The notes below the pieces were generated by a model, which was not told the DNA's origin, made no database searches, and was given only the letters and a program-made list of their open reading frames with translations. The position numbers and the translations under genes were made by a program. Positions 1 to 8,014 of a DNA stretch of 64,000 nt are shown here, in pieces (the first letter of the stretch is position 1; each line of letters opens with the position of its first letter). This DNA comes from Pseudothermotoga thermarum DSM 5069 (GTDB lineage: Bacteria > Thermotogota > Thermotogae > Thermotogales > DSM-5069). Location of the stretch: assembly GCF_000217815.1 (NCBI RefSeq), contig NC_015707.1:868001-932000 (forward strand). The letters are read 5' to 3'.

Positions 1-36
1 AGCGACGATGTGACCCAGCAGAAAGTGAAACGCCAT
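1..36 (-). CDS. Start of an unidentified gene, cut by window edge
   Basis: A strong ribosome site (AAGGAGGTG on the minus strand, 46-54) sits nine bases before an ATG at 34-36, with a GTG at 37-39 as an alternative. The twelve visible codons read a hydrophobic start (MAFHFLLGHIVA), compatible with a membrane protein. It lies in a different frame inside the last codons of the glycosyltransferase reading frame, so the two genes probably overlap. Too little is visible for a function. Confidence 0.35.
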   Translation of the reverse strand, partial: MAFHFLLGHIVA

Positions 37-1282
37 CACCTTTAGCACCTCCTTTATCTTGGAAGATCTTGTTGTAAATCTCTTTCATCTTTTCCAACAT
101 TACTTCCACCCATAGGTTGTTCCAAAATTCGACTTGTATTGGTCCTTCCTCTAAAGCTTTTTGATAGGTTTCAAGGAGTTCTTTAACCCTTTTTTCCATG
201 GACCAGTTTGAAGCAACGTATTCTTTTCCCCTTTGCCTCATGTTTTCGTAAAGTGAATGATTACTGAGTATTTGTTCCACTTTTTCTGCAAAAACATGAA
301 CATTTGGTTCATCTACCAAAAGTGCTCCTTCGTGTTCTTTCAATACATTCGCAATTCCCATTTTTTTAACTGCAACTACAGGTGTACCTGCTGCCAGTGC
401 TTCTAGAACCACCAATCCTTGTGTCTCGGTTGTTGAGGCGAAGACAAATAAATCAGCTTGCTGATAGTAATCTGGCAGCTCATCTCTGTTAACGGCTCCG
501 GCAAGCGTTATGAAATCATCTACGTTGATTTCGATAGCATAGTCCAAGATTTCTTCTCTAGCTGGACCGTCTCCGACGAAGAGTAGATGAACATTCAAAT
601 GTTTTTCTCTAAGCTTTTTCAAAACATCCAAAAGGAAAAGAACGTTTTTTTCGTGTGCCAATCTTCCGACGTACAAAAGCAACTTACACGTTTTGTCTAT
701 GTTGAATTTTTTTCTTATATCACTGGAACAAGGTTTTTGAAAGTGTTCGACATCTATCCCCGTTGGTACAACGTCTATGGGGCGTTTTACACCGTAGCTG
801 ATCAACTCACTTTTAATTTTTTCAGTCGGTGCCACAACTCTGTTGACCATGTTGCAAAACCAACTCGAAAATTCTTCGACAGATTTTGCAGACGGTCTAA
901 GGGGTTTTGGAATGTAGTGCCTGTATTCCACCAAAAGTGTATGGTATGTGTGAACGTGTGGCAAACCAAGGTACTTTTGGACTGCCAAAGCCCTAAAACC
1001 AAGTGCAAAAGGTGCATGGCTATGGATAACTTCAATTTTGTTTTGCTTCAGAAAGTTTATGATTGGAAGGAGTCTTCCGCTGCTGGGAACAAAGTGGTTT
1101 TTCTCCCACGGGAAAGATTTTCCACCGATTATTAGCACTTTTTCGTCTGTTTTAGCACCAAATGGGGTTACAACATACACTTCGTGGCCAAGTTTTTCCA
1201 AATATTTCTTGTACAAGTAAACAGAAACTGCCACACCGTTCGGCTGAGGATAATAAGCGTCAGTCATCATGGCGATTTTCAT
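1..1282 (-). CDS. GT4-family glycosyltransferase (3' end outside window)
   Basis: The reading frame is open from an ATG at 1280-1282 to the window edge (427 codons), near the usual ~400-residue length, so only the tail is missing. It starts MKIAMMTDAYYPQPNGVA, typical of GT-B fold GT4 enzymes whose N-terminal half binds the acceptor. Visible motifs are HSHAPFALG, the nucleotide-sugar motif GRLAHEKN and the C-terminal E-x7-E region TETQGLVVLEALAAGTPVVA. The family includes diacylglycerol glucosyltransferases, so a glycolipid or envelope-polysaccharide role is likely but not proved. AAGGAGGTG precedes the start, which lies inside the end of the MMPL gene (23-bp overlap). It is the distal gene of the operon that starts near 9684. 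Confidence 0.85.
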   Translation of the reverse strand, partial: MKIAMMTDAYYPQPNGVAVSVYLYKKYLEKLGHEVYVVTPFGAKTDEKVLIIGGKSFPWEKNHFVPSSGRLLPIINFLKQNKIEVIHSHAPFALGFRALAVQKYLGLPHVHTYHTLLVEYRHYIPKPLRPSAKSVEEFSSWFCNMVNRVVAPTEKIKSELISYGVKRPIDVVPTGIDVEHFQKPCSSDIRKKFNIDKTCKLLLYVGRLAHEKNVLFLLDVLKKLREKHLNVHLLFVGDGPAREEILDYAIEINVDDFITLAGAVNRDELPDYYQQADLFVFASTTETQGLVVLEALAAGTPVVAVKKMGIANVLKEHEGALLVDEPNVHVFAEKVEQILSNHSLYENMRQRGKEYVASNWSMEKRVKELLETYQKALEEGPIQVEFWNNLWVEVMLEKMKEIYNKIFQDKGGAKGDGVSLSAGSHRR

Positions 1283-3587
1283 CGTTGCCACCTCCTTTGT
1301 AGAAAGACGTTAAGTAAATCACTAGCAAATAGTTAACGAAAAATCCTATTGCCATTAGTGATCCAAACTCAGAGAGCAACTTACCTTGGGCTAGCGTAAA
1401 ACTCCCAAAAGCAGCTGTTGTTGTGAACGAGCTTAAAGAAATCGAATGTAACGTTTTTGATATCAAATTTTTTTCCTTTCTTTCAATAGCAAAAGTAGCA
1501 TGTACGAACCCATCCACACCTATTCCTGTTAATACTGGAAATATCAACAACGTGAGAAAAGTTGTATGAAATCCCAGAATTTTTCCAATTCCAAAAGTTG
1601 TGATGATTGAAAGAAGTAACAATGTTGTTATAAAAAGAGCTTTGCGCAAAGAGCGTAGCGTTAAAAGAACCGCTGCGAAAACTCCTAGAAAAACCAAGAT
1701 CCCAAGGAAATAGATCGTTTTTTTCATTTCCTTCATAACTTCATACAACAAAGCTGGATACCCATAAACTTTGACATTGTTTTGCTCAAAGTAGTTGAAA
1801 ACATTTTTAAGACGGTTGGCTTGATATATGTTTTCGATACCATCGGTGTAAAGAACAAAGTACGATTTGCCGTTTTGTTCGTAGAAGACCATGGGAACAT
1901 CTTTTTTCAATTCCATCACAATGTCTTCCAAGTTGTTTGTACTTCTTACAAATCTAAGCATTTCAAGTAGCTGAGGATAAATCCCTACTCTGTGAAAAAT
2001 CGCCGACAAGAAAGGATTGTTGACAATTTGGAAAACTTGTCGATAAACTTCTGGAAGGTCCTCTAGGGTCTTGTTTGAAGCAAGCTCTAAAATGTTTAAA
2101 ACCGATAAAGGTTCAACTAAAAATCCTGAATTTTTTACTATTCCTTCCAGCCTTTTAAGATCTTCTAGATTGTCTGCGAGCAAACATATTTCACCAAGTC
2201 CAACTTTTTGAAAACTTTGTTTCACTTTGTTAAACGCAATGGCTGATTCCGCTTTGTCGGACACAAGACCAGAAGGTGTATACCAATAGTTCGACAAATT
2301 TTGAATTCCCAAGGGTATGAAAATTATCAAAGCAATAAGCATTGATATTTTGAAGATTCTTCTAAGTTTATTGTTGAAGATGAAATTACCTAGCAATTTT
2401 CTTCTTGTTTCTTTGAACTGTACTTTTAAAGTTAAAATCAACGCTGGTAGAAAGAGCATCATTGTTAAATAGAAACTCACCATTCCAAAAATTGCAAAAA
2501 TAGCCATTTGAACGAATGGTTTTGACAAGCCTAAAAACATCGAGCCAAATGCCCCTATGGTTGTCAACAGGGCCACGATAGAAGGTTTTGCTAATTCGTT
2601 CAAAGCCGCAGATACGCTGCTTTCATCCACTCTTTTTTCACTTGAGAAGAAGGCTATTCTCGAAATAACGTAAATCCCATAGTCAATTCCAAGACCAAGC
2701 AGCATCGCATTCACAAAAGAGGTAACGATGTTTATTTCACCAAGGACCAAGTTTACAAAACCAAGAGTTATTAGCATAGCTACTATCATCGATATAAACA
2801 AAAGCACCAAAACAGCAAAACTTCCAAATCCAGCGAGAATAATCGCACAAATTCCTCCAAGTGAAATCATCGTTGTAAGGGCAAAATCTTTTTTGACCTG
2901 CTGGTTCGATTCATACACACCAGCTGGAGTTCCTGTGAACAAGAATTTGGTCGACCATTGTTTCTCAAGATTTGATGCTATTTTCTTTAGCTCCGCAACA
3001 ACTTTGTTCATTACACTTATATTTGTAAAATCATCTTTTAAGACAAAATTTATCAGTGCGATCTCTTTGTCGGGAGAAATCAGCACGTATTTTTCTATAT
3101 CAGATCTTCTTGCGTAATCAGAGATGAGATTATAAGCCGAAGCGGATGAGGCCACAATTTTTCGCCATTCTTCGAAATCCAAAAAGTTTCCGAGAGAAGG
3201 ATCAAATGTGGAAAATATTTTGTCAAAATTGCTTGCCTCAACCGTCAAAAAACCGTATTTGATGAAAATCTCAGGGTCATCAACCTTCATTGTTTCTTGA
3301 ATGTAACCACTTGATTCAAAAGCTTCTTTTAGTTCGGCCAGAATTTTCAAAGTTTTTTCTACATCTCCATTTGCATATGTAACTACCACCAAAACATTTG
3401 ATGACATTTTTTCTTTTAAAAAATCCAGCTGCTCGGTGTAGAAATTTTCGCCTTTTGGAGCTAAACTTGCCAAATTTGAATCAACTGAAAATTTTGCGAA
3501 GGCAAAATATCCTAGAACAATTGCAAGAGATGAGAATATTACAACTATTAAACGGTGATATTTTACCACAATAGCGCTCAAAGCCAA
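1260..3587 (-). CDS. MMPL/RND-family membrane exporter
   Basis: This 775-residue protein has the duplicated RND layout: a TM helix near residues 12-32, a large external loop to about 235, a cluster of TM helices about 238-395, then a second TM helix (about 413-433), loop (to about 630) and TM cluster (630-765). The two TM4-like helices carry the acidic family motifs GLGIDYGI and GIGVDGFVH. The family (MMPL, HAE3 type, PF03176) exports lipids, hopanoids or other hydrophobic compounds using ion gradients. No periplasmic adaptor or outer-membrane channel is adjacent. The gene overlaps the preceding small membrane protein by 10 bp and the glycosyltransferase by 23 bp, so an envelope lipid or glycolipid substrate is plausible. 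The substrate is unknown. Confidence 0.85.
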   Translation of the reverse strand: MALSAIVVKYHRLIVVIFSSLAIVLGYFAFAKFSVDSNLASLAPKGENFYTEQLDFLKEKMSSNVLVVVTYANGDVEKTLKILAELKEAFESSGYIQETMKVDDPEIFIKYGFLTVEASNFDKIFSTFDPSLGNFLDFEEWRKIVASSASAYNLISDYARRSDIEKYVLISPDKEIALINFVLKDDFTNISVMNKVVAELKKIASNLEKQWSTKFLFTGTPAGVYESNQQVKKDFALTTMISLGGICAIILAGFGSFAVLVLLFISMIVAMLITLGFVNLVLGEINIVTSFVNAMLLGLGIDYGIYVISRIAFFSSEKRVDESSVSAALNELAKPSIVALLTTIGAFGSMFLGLSKPFVQMAIFAIFGMVSFYLTMMLFLPALILTLKVQFKETRRKLLGNFIFNNKLRRIFKISMLIALIIFIPLGIQNLSNYWYTPSGLVSDKAESAIAFNKVKQSFQKVGLGEICLLADNLEDLKRLEGIVKNSGFLVEPLSVLNILELASNKTLEDLPEVYRQVFQIVNNPFLSAIFHRVGIYPQLLEMLRFVRSTNNLEDIVMELKKDVPMVFYEQNGKSYFVLYTDGIENIYQANRLKNVFNYFEQNNVKVYGYPALLYEVMKEMKKTIYFLGILVFLGVFAAVLLTLRSLRKALFITTLLLLSIITTFGIGKILGFHTTFLTLLIFPVLTGIGVDGFVHATFAIERKEKNLISKTLHSISLSSFTTTAAFGSFTLAQGKLLSEFGSLMAIGFFVNYLLVIYLTSFYKGGGNDENRHDD

Positions 3588-4030
3588 CGTCTCACCACCA
3601 TTGATACAAGAACAAGTCCTATGGCTCTATATGATACAAAATACAAACCGAATCTTTTTAAGGATAAAAGAATACTGTGAACAAAACATACTTCCAACGC
3701 CATGCTAGGAGGTAGCCCAGCGATTTTCAATATTCGGTAGTACACTGGAAAAAGCAAATAAGGCGAAAAATGCAAAGGAACTTCCAGCGATTTCTTTTTA
3801 TCCTTTTCGAAAATGTAAGTCAAACCACATAAAGTTATCATGTAAAGAAAGACAAAAAGGTTAAACTCACAGAACTTTAAAAAGACATTGGTATTAAGCA
3901 CAACGTATCTCACTTTGTCTATCAAACCAAACCAAACTGTTGTTGAAAGTAGAAATGGAACCAACAGAGTCAAAGGTCCTGAGTTTTTACTTATTGCGTT
4001 TTGTGAAAAAAACACCGAAATGACTTTCAT
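3578..4030 (-). CDS. Small integral membrane protein, unknown function
   Basis: A 150-residue protein I do not recognise. It is strongly hydrophobic, with probable TM segments around residues 18-38, 45-75, 88-105 and 125-145, separated by a short charged loop (EKDKKKS). It starts at an ATG overlapping the stop of the preceding gene by 4 bp (ATGA) and overlaps the MMPL gene by 10 bp, so translation is probably coupled. The context, between a single-TM protein and an MMPL exporter, makes it a candidate accessory subunit of that exporter. That is inference from position only. Confidence 0.65.
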   Translation of the reverse strand: MKVISVFFSQNAISKNSGPLTLLVPFLLSTTVWFGLIDKVRYVVLNTNVFLKFCEFNLFVFLYMITLCGLTYIFEKDKKKSLEVPLHFSPYLLFPVYYRILKIAGLPPSMALEVCFVHSILLSLKRFGLYFVSYRAIGLVLVSMVVRRWL

Positions 4031-4620
4031 TTTTGGTTCACCACTTGGATTGAATACTTGTTTGCGAACATTTTCAAAGGTTCAAGTAAATCAACTTTTG
4101 AATTGCGGTTGATTGTTACTTGGTCTCCTTTCAATGCTTTGAGTAAAACATCAGCTATATCACTTGGGTTATTCAAAATTTGCCCATCGTTTGACAGAAT
4201 AATGCTGCATCTATAAGTAAAAACATTCGTTTTGTATTTGAACGAACTACCGGTGATGAAAGTTTTTTCATCGATTTTCAAATAAGTGATTTGCTCTGGT
4301 ACTTTGATGCCTTGCTTTTTCTGAACCTTCAGCTTAATTTCTTCGTACGCTTTCAACGATCTTGTTTCGAAAACGACTTCCTTTCCTGCCGAGGTCAACA
4401 TTATATCAAATTCAAAGTTCAGCAGTTCTGAGTAAAAAAATAGATTTTCTACTACATTTTTTGCCATTGCTAGCAAATTTGCCACAGGCGAAACAACCAT
4501 CACTTTTGGGAATGGCTGTACGGTGACAGAAGAGACCCTACCATATGCTTGGTTCAAAAAAACCAAGCTGAGGACAGTGCATATTATGAAAATCAAAACA
4601 GCCATTCCCGTTAACGTCAT
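4027..4620 (-). CDS. Single-TM envelope protein, unknown function
   Basis: A 197-residue protein with one N-terminal hydrophobic segment (about residues 5-23), either an uncleaved signal or an anchor, followed by a soluble domain rich in beta-type alternation. No catalytic motif is visible and I do not recognise the family. The ATG overlaps the CtpA stop by 4 bp and the downstream membrane-protein gene by 4 bp, placing it firmly in the operon. A periplasmic adaptor-like or exporter-associated role is possible from context but has no motif support. Confidence 0.65.
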   Translation of the reverse strand: MTLTGMAVLIFIICTVLSLVFLNQAYGRVSSVTVQPFPKVMVVSPVANLLAMAKNVVENLFFYSELLNFEFDIMLTSAGKEVVFETRSLKAYEEIKLKVQKKQGIKVPEQITYLKIDEKTFITGSSFKYKTNVFTYRCSIILSNDGQILNNPSDIADVLLKALKGDQVTINRNSKVDLLEPLKMFANKYSIQVVNQK

Positions 4621-5825
4621 TTAATCATCTCCAAAAGAACTTCCAAGCCTTTTACAATGAATGGATCATTCATGTCTATTTCAACCGTTTTCTTGGTGTA
4701 GTCAACGGCAGTTGGTCTTCTAGGCTCAGTTATTTGCTCGACTTCCACATCCGGTTCTATTCCTATACGATGTATGTCTTTTCCATTCGGTGTTAGATAA
4801 TGCGTCGTTGTAAGATAAAGCGTTCCTCCGTTGGAAAGTGGGAAGGCAGTTTGAACCGACCCTTTTCCAAAGGTTTTTCTTCCCACTATTTTTGCAATGT
4901 TGTTTTCTTTCAAAGCTGCTGTTAAAATCTCGGAAGCAGATGCCGAGCCGTTGTTTACAAGTACCACAATTGGAGCGTTGGGATAATTGTTTCCTGTTGA
5001 TTCGTACACCTCTTCTATTCCAAAGGCGTTTTTCGTTTTTACTATGATGCCCTTGTCTACGAAAAGACTTGCCACATCTATAACGCTGCTCAAGTAACCA
5101 CCAGGATTATCGCGAAGATCGATTATCAAACCTTTGATACCTTTTGAAAACAGTTCATCCAAAGCTTGTTTGGTTTCGTCAAAGGTCTTAGCAGCAAACC
5201 TTGTTATCAAGATGTATCCAACTCTTCCTTTTGATGTTTCAACAAAAGCGTATTTAACTGGAATTATTCGAATAACTTCGCGCACTATTTCAAAGATCAA
5301 TGGTTCAGGTTCACCCTGCCTGATAACTTTGATTTTCACCGAAGTTCCAGGTGTTCCTCTAAGCTTTCTGACTGCTTGCATGTAGGTCATTTCCCTAACA
5401 GGTTGACCGTCGATTTCAACTATCAAATCTCCTGATTGTAAACCTGCCCGCCATGCCGGGGTACCGTACATCGGTGCGACAACCTTAACTGCTTTGTATT
5501 CACTATCATACGTCACCTCGATTCCAAGGCCACCGTATTCACCTTCCATTTCAATTTGTTTCTCTTCGGTTCCCTCGGGATTTTCATAGTACGAAAAATC
5601 ATCTCCAAGTCCTTTTACAAGCCCATCTATTGCCGAATCGATAAGCTTGTTCAAATCGATTTTGTCTTTTTCATAATAGGCGTTGATTATGTAGCTTAAG
5701 CTTTGGTAAAAAGGTTCCAAAGCTCTGTTAACATCCTTTGCGGTTATTGCACCGGCTAGTAACCAACTTGATAGAACCACAGCTACTGAGAGAATAACTA
5801 GCGCCAGAAAATTTTTCTTTTTCAT
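4617..5825 (-). CDS. ctpA: Carboxyl-terminal processing protease (S41)
   Basis: The 402-residue protein has an N-terminal signal or anchor (about 6-27), the CTP N-terminal helical region with the GLGDDFSYY motif (72-80), a PDZ domain about 100-170 (GDLIVEIDGQPV), and the S41 protease domain about 200-355. The serine lies in GSASASE (293-299) and the lysine of the Ser-Lys dyad is K321 in KTFGKGSVQ. Family members degrade or trim periplasmic proteins from their C-termini. The start ATG is preceded by AGGAGGTATAAAA, two bases after the trmI stop. The last bases overlap the next gene by 4 bp. It is probably envelope quality control shared with the rest of the operon. Confidence 0.93.
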   Translation of the reverse strand: MKKKNFLALVILSVAVVLSSWLLAGAITAKDVNRALEPFYQSLSYIINAYYEKDKIDLNKLIDSAIDGLVKGLGDDFSYYENPEGTEEKQIEMEGEYGGLGIEVTYDSEYKAVKVVAPMYGTPAWRAGLQSGDLIVEIDGQPVREMTYMQAVRKLRGTPGTSVKIKVIRQGEPEPLIFEIVREVIRIIPVKYAFVETSKGRVGYILITRFAAKTFDETKQALDELFSKGIKGLIIDLRDNPGGYLSSVIDVASLFVDKGIIVKTKNAFGIEEVYESTGNNYPNAPIVVLVNNGSASASEILTAALKENNIAKIVGRKTFGKGSVQTAFPLSNGGTLYLTTTHYLTPNGKDIHRIGIEPDVEVEQITEPRRPTAVDYTKKTVEIDMNDPFIVKGLEVLLEMIK

Positions 5826-5827
5826 TT

Positions 5828-6607
5828 TTATACCTCCTTAAAATATTTTTTCCGTGCAAAAATCATGTAAGCTGTGTGAGCAACCATTCGATCGAATGGT
5901 CGTAAACGTTCTGGATTGGTTTTATACTGTCTGAAAAGGCTTTCCCATATTTCGATTTGAAAAAATCCATTTTTTTGAAGTTCATCGACAACTTGTTGAA
6001 CTTGATTGGTCGTAGGGCAAACTATTGCCAAATTTCCTGATCCAATCAAGCTATCGTAGCATTGTCGAATGTAGTTCCATGGATCGGGAACATCTAAGAA
6101 TATCGCATCCACAACTTCATCAAAACCTTCGGATATATCCTTCAGCTTCAACACGACTCTATCTAGAAGTCCCCATTTTCTTAAATTTTCCTCGGCTAGC
6201 TTAAGAAACTCTTCCCGTTTTTCGTAGGCAAAAACTTTTCCACAACTTCCAACGGCTCTGGCAAGGGCTGCGCACATTGCTCCACTTCCAACACCTGCAT
6301 CTATAACTTTATCACCTTCTTTGACATCGAGCATAAGAAGGATAAACCCCATGTCCTTTGGGTAAACTATTTGCGTTTTCCTTTTCATGTGGTAAATTTC
6401 ATCGACAAATCTTGGCCTAAGTGCAACAAATTTTTGCCCAGTATGGGTGTGAAAGGTCCCACCAAAGGGCTTGTCAACCAATTCTTCCGTTTTTATTATT
6501 CCCTTATGTGTTCCAATTTGTTTTCCATCTACCGTGAAAATGAATTCACTTTCATCTTCAAATACAGCCATCACGTTATCTCCAAGCTTTATGAATTCTC
6601 TGCTCAT
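5828..6607 (-). CDS. trmI: tRNA (adenine-58-N1)-methyltransferase TrmI
   Basis: The 259-residue length and architecture match the TrmI family. An N-terminal small beta domain (residues 1-65, with the GTHKGII segment) is followed by the family signature FVALRPRFVDEIYHMKRKTQIVYPKD-like block (in residues 65-92) and a Rossmann methyltransferase fold with the SAM-binding loop VIDAGVGSGAMCAAL (about 101-115). The enzyme makes m1A at position 58 of the T-loop, as a tetramer in thermophiles, where it stabilises tRNA at high temperature. Protein-isoaspartate methyltransferase is a common misannotation for this family. A GGTGGG site precedes the ATG by two bases, which is unusually short. It sits between a GerMN protein and ctpA, the same order I recall for T. 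maritima. Confidence 0.92.
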   Translation of the reverse strand: MSREFIKLGDNVMAVFEDESEFIFTVDGKQIGTHKGIIKTEELVDKPFGGTFHTHTGQKFVALRPRFVDEIYHMKRKTQIVYPKDMGFILLMLDVKEGDKVIDAGVGSGAMCAALARAVGSCGKVFAYEKREEFLKLAEENLRKWGLLDRVVLKLKDISEGFDEVVDAIFLDVPDPWNYIRQCYDSLIGSGNLAIVCPTTNQVQQVVDELQKNGFFQIEIWESLFRQYKTNPERLRPFDRMVAHTAYMIFARKKYFKEV

Positions 6608-6623
6608 AACCCACCACGCCCAA

Positions 6624-7091
6624 TCAATGTTGATAGGATTGTACAGGAAAAGTCACCCAGATCTCCCTTGGAAAACTGTACCTTATATCCACGTATTTTG
6701 CAAGAACTTCTGACCTTTTTCCATCGATGAGTATGTAAACCCTATCCAACATACCAAAGGTATTGAAGATGCTGAAAAGAACTTGATGCAAAAAATATCT
6801 CTCTTGAAGAAAATCAAAGGCTTTCAAACTGGAGGATTTAAGGTCCAAAACCAAAGCAGTTTCAACAAAAAAGTATGCGTTTAAAACATCTGCAGGTACG
6901 AAGGTTTTAAAATTGCTCGAAGGACTTGCCAGTTTGTTGAAGATTGCCAGAACGATATCTTCATCTTTTTGAAAGGACACATTTACCACAGATGGATTCA
7001 AATGATCGTCGAAATAAACAACTTTGGCATTTGCTGCAAGCAACAACATTGGAACAACAGCGATTATGACCAACACGAAAAACATTCTCAT
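6624..7091 (-). CDS. GerMN-domain secreted protein
   Basis: This 155-residue protein has a signal peptide (about 1-19, ending LLAANA). The following domain resembles GerMN (PF10646): a first beta-strand (KVVYFDDHLNPSVV), the motif VLDLKSSS near residue 82, a helix with FLHQVLFSIFNTFG, and the closing VYILIDGKRSEVLAKYVDI. GerMN proteins occur in spore germination lipoproteins and in envelope proteins of non-sporulating bacteria, often beside amidases. The start ATG overlaps the preceding gene stop by 4 bp. It is likely periplasmic, with an unknown binding partner. Assignment is by pattern, with no search run. Confidence 0.65.
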   Translation of the reverse strand: MRMFFVLVIIAVVPMLLLAANAKVVYFDDHLNPSVVNVSFQKDEDIVLAIFNKLASPSSNFKTFVPADVLNAYFFVETALVLDLKSSSLKAFDFLQERYFLHQVLFSIFNTFGMLDRVYILIDGKRSEVLAKYVDIRYSFPREIWVTFPVQSYQH

Positions 7092-8014
7092 TTTATCAAT
7101 TCCTCCAATTGTGTAACAACCTCATTCAATAGATCCTCATCTTCAACCAACACGAGAAAAGAAACTCGGTTCAACGGTAAGCACACTAGCGGGCAAATTT
7201 CCAGTTTTAAGTTGAACTGCTCGCACAATTTTGATGCTAGGTTTCGAGTTAAAGAATAAACGTACCAATCTGCTCCTTCAAAATCTGGAGAGTAAGGCCT
7301 GATTATTATTCTGTTATCTCCTTTTGCATAAAGTAAAAGTATTTTTTCTTTTGAAGCCTCAACCCAACGCTCAATTGGAAGTATCTGAATTTCCATGCTT
7401 GCAGCTGGTAATCTTCCAAGAATTAATTTGATCAAACCTTCAGATGTCGCAACTTTTTGAAGTTTTGAACCAGGTTCTAGATCAAAGCTAACAATTTCTT
7501 CCCCAGCGTTGAAAAACTTATCTTTCCATCCTACCGTTCCTTTGCTGACAAGTTTTATCCTGCCTTTTTCCTCAATCATTTCCAATTTGTTTTCTCCGTT
7601 AAAAACTATTTCGATTATTTCACCAGTTTTTGATATGTCCCATACGATCATTTCGGCAAGGTATATCGTTTCTCCTTGCTTGAAAAACGGTATACCAAAG
7701 ATTTGCATGACTTTGTCAAAGGGCACAAATTCTACCTTTTGTGTAATTCCGTCCAAATTCAGCAAATTACTGGATTTTGAATAACCCACAACGTGATTGT
7801 TCCAAACCAAATATTCAAAACCTCCAACTGCACCAAGTTTTGGTTTGGGAAGACGAAGATATGCCATATAATTGTCAAAGACTTTTACGAACGTTTCCCA
7901 CGGTAAGCCCGATTCCTTTGATGAATAAAGGATCTTGTCACCTAAGATCAGTTGGTAGGCAAGCAGAACTTCGATTATCGTGATTGTCAAAACAACGACT
8001 AGCAAAAATCTCAA
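7088..8014 (-). CDS. Secreted protein of unknown function
   Basis: A 308-residue protein with an N-terminal signal peptide (about 1-19, ending LLA). I see no catalytic residues I can assign. Residues about 20-120 contain a region like copper-amine-oxidase/stalk-type small domains (paired beta hairpins, VPFDKVMQIFGIPF), followed by beta-rich sequence and a C-terminal alpha/beta portion (about 215-308). A GerMN-type neighbour and the operon position hint at peptidoglycan or envelope association. If the C-terminal part derives from an N-acetylmuramoyl-L-alanine amidase it lacks that family's zinc ligands, so I do not call it an enzyme. It overlaps both neighbours by 4 bp. Confidence 0.5.
   Translation of the reverse strand: MRFLLVVVLTITIIEVLLAYQLILGDKILYSSKESGLPWETFVKVFDNYMAYLRLPKPKLGAVGGFEYLVWNNHVVGYSKSSNLLNLDGITQKVEFVPFDKVMQIFGIPFFKQGETIYLAEMIVWDISKTGEIIEIVFNGENKLEMIEEKGRIKLVSKGTVGWKDKFFNAGEEIVSFDLEPGSKLQKVATSEGLIKLILGRLPAASMEIQILPIERWVEASKEKILLLYAKGDNRIIIRPYSPDFEGADWYVYSLTRNLASKLCEQFNLKLEICPLVCLPLNRVSFLVLVEDEDLLNEVVTQLEELIK

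Noticed and set aside
587-1135. Plus-strand open frame of 182 codons within the glycosyltransferase gene
   Set aside because: It is antisense to a gene with clear family motifs, has no ribosome site and low-complexity composition.
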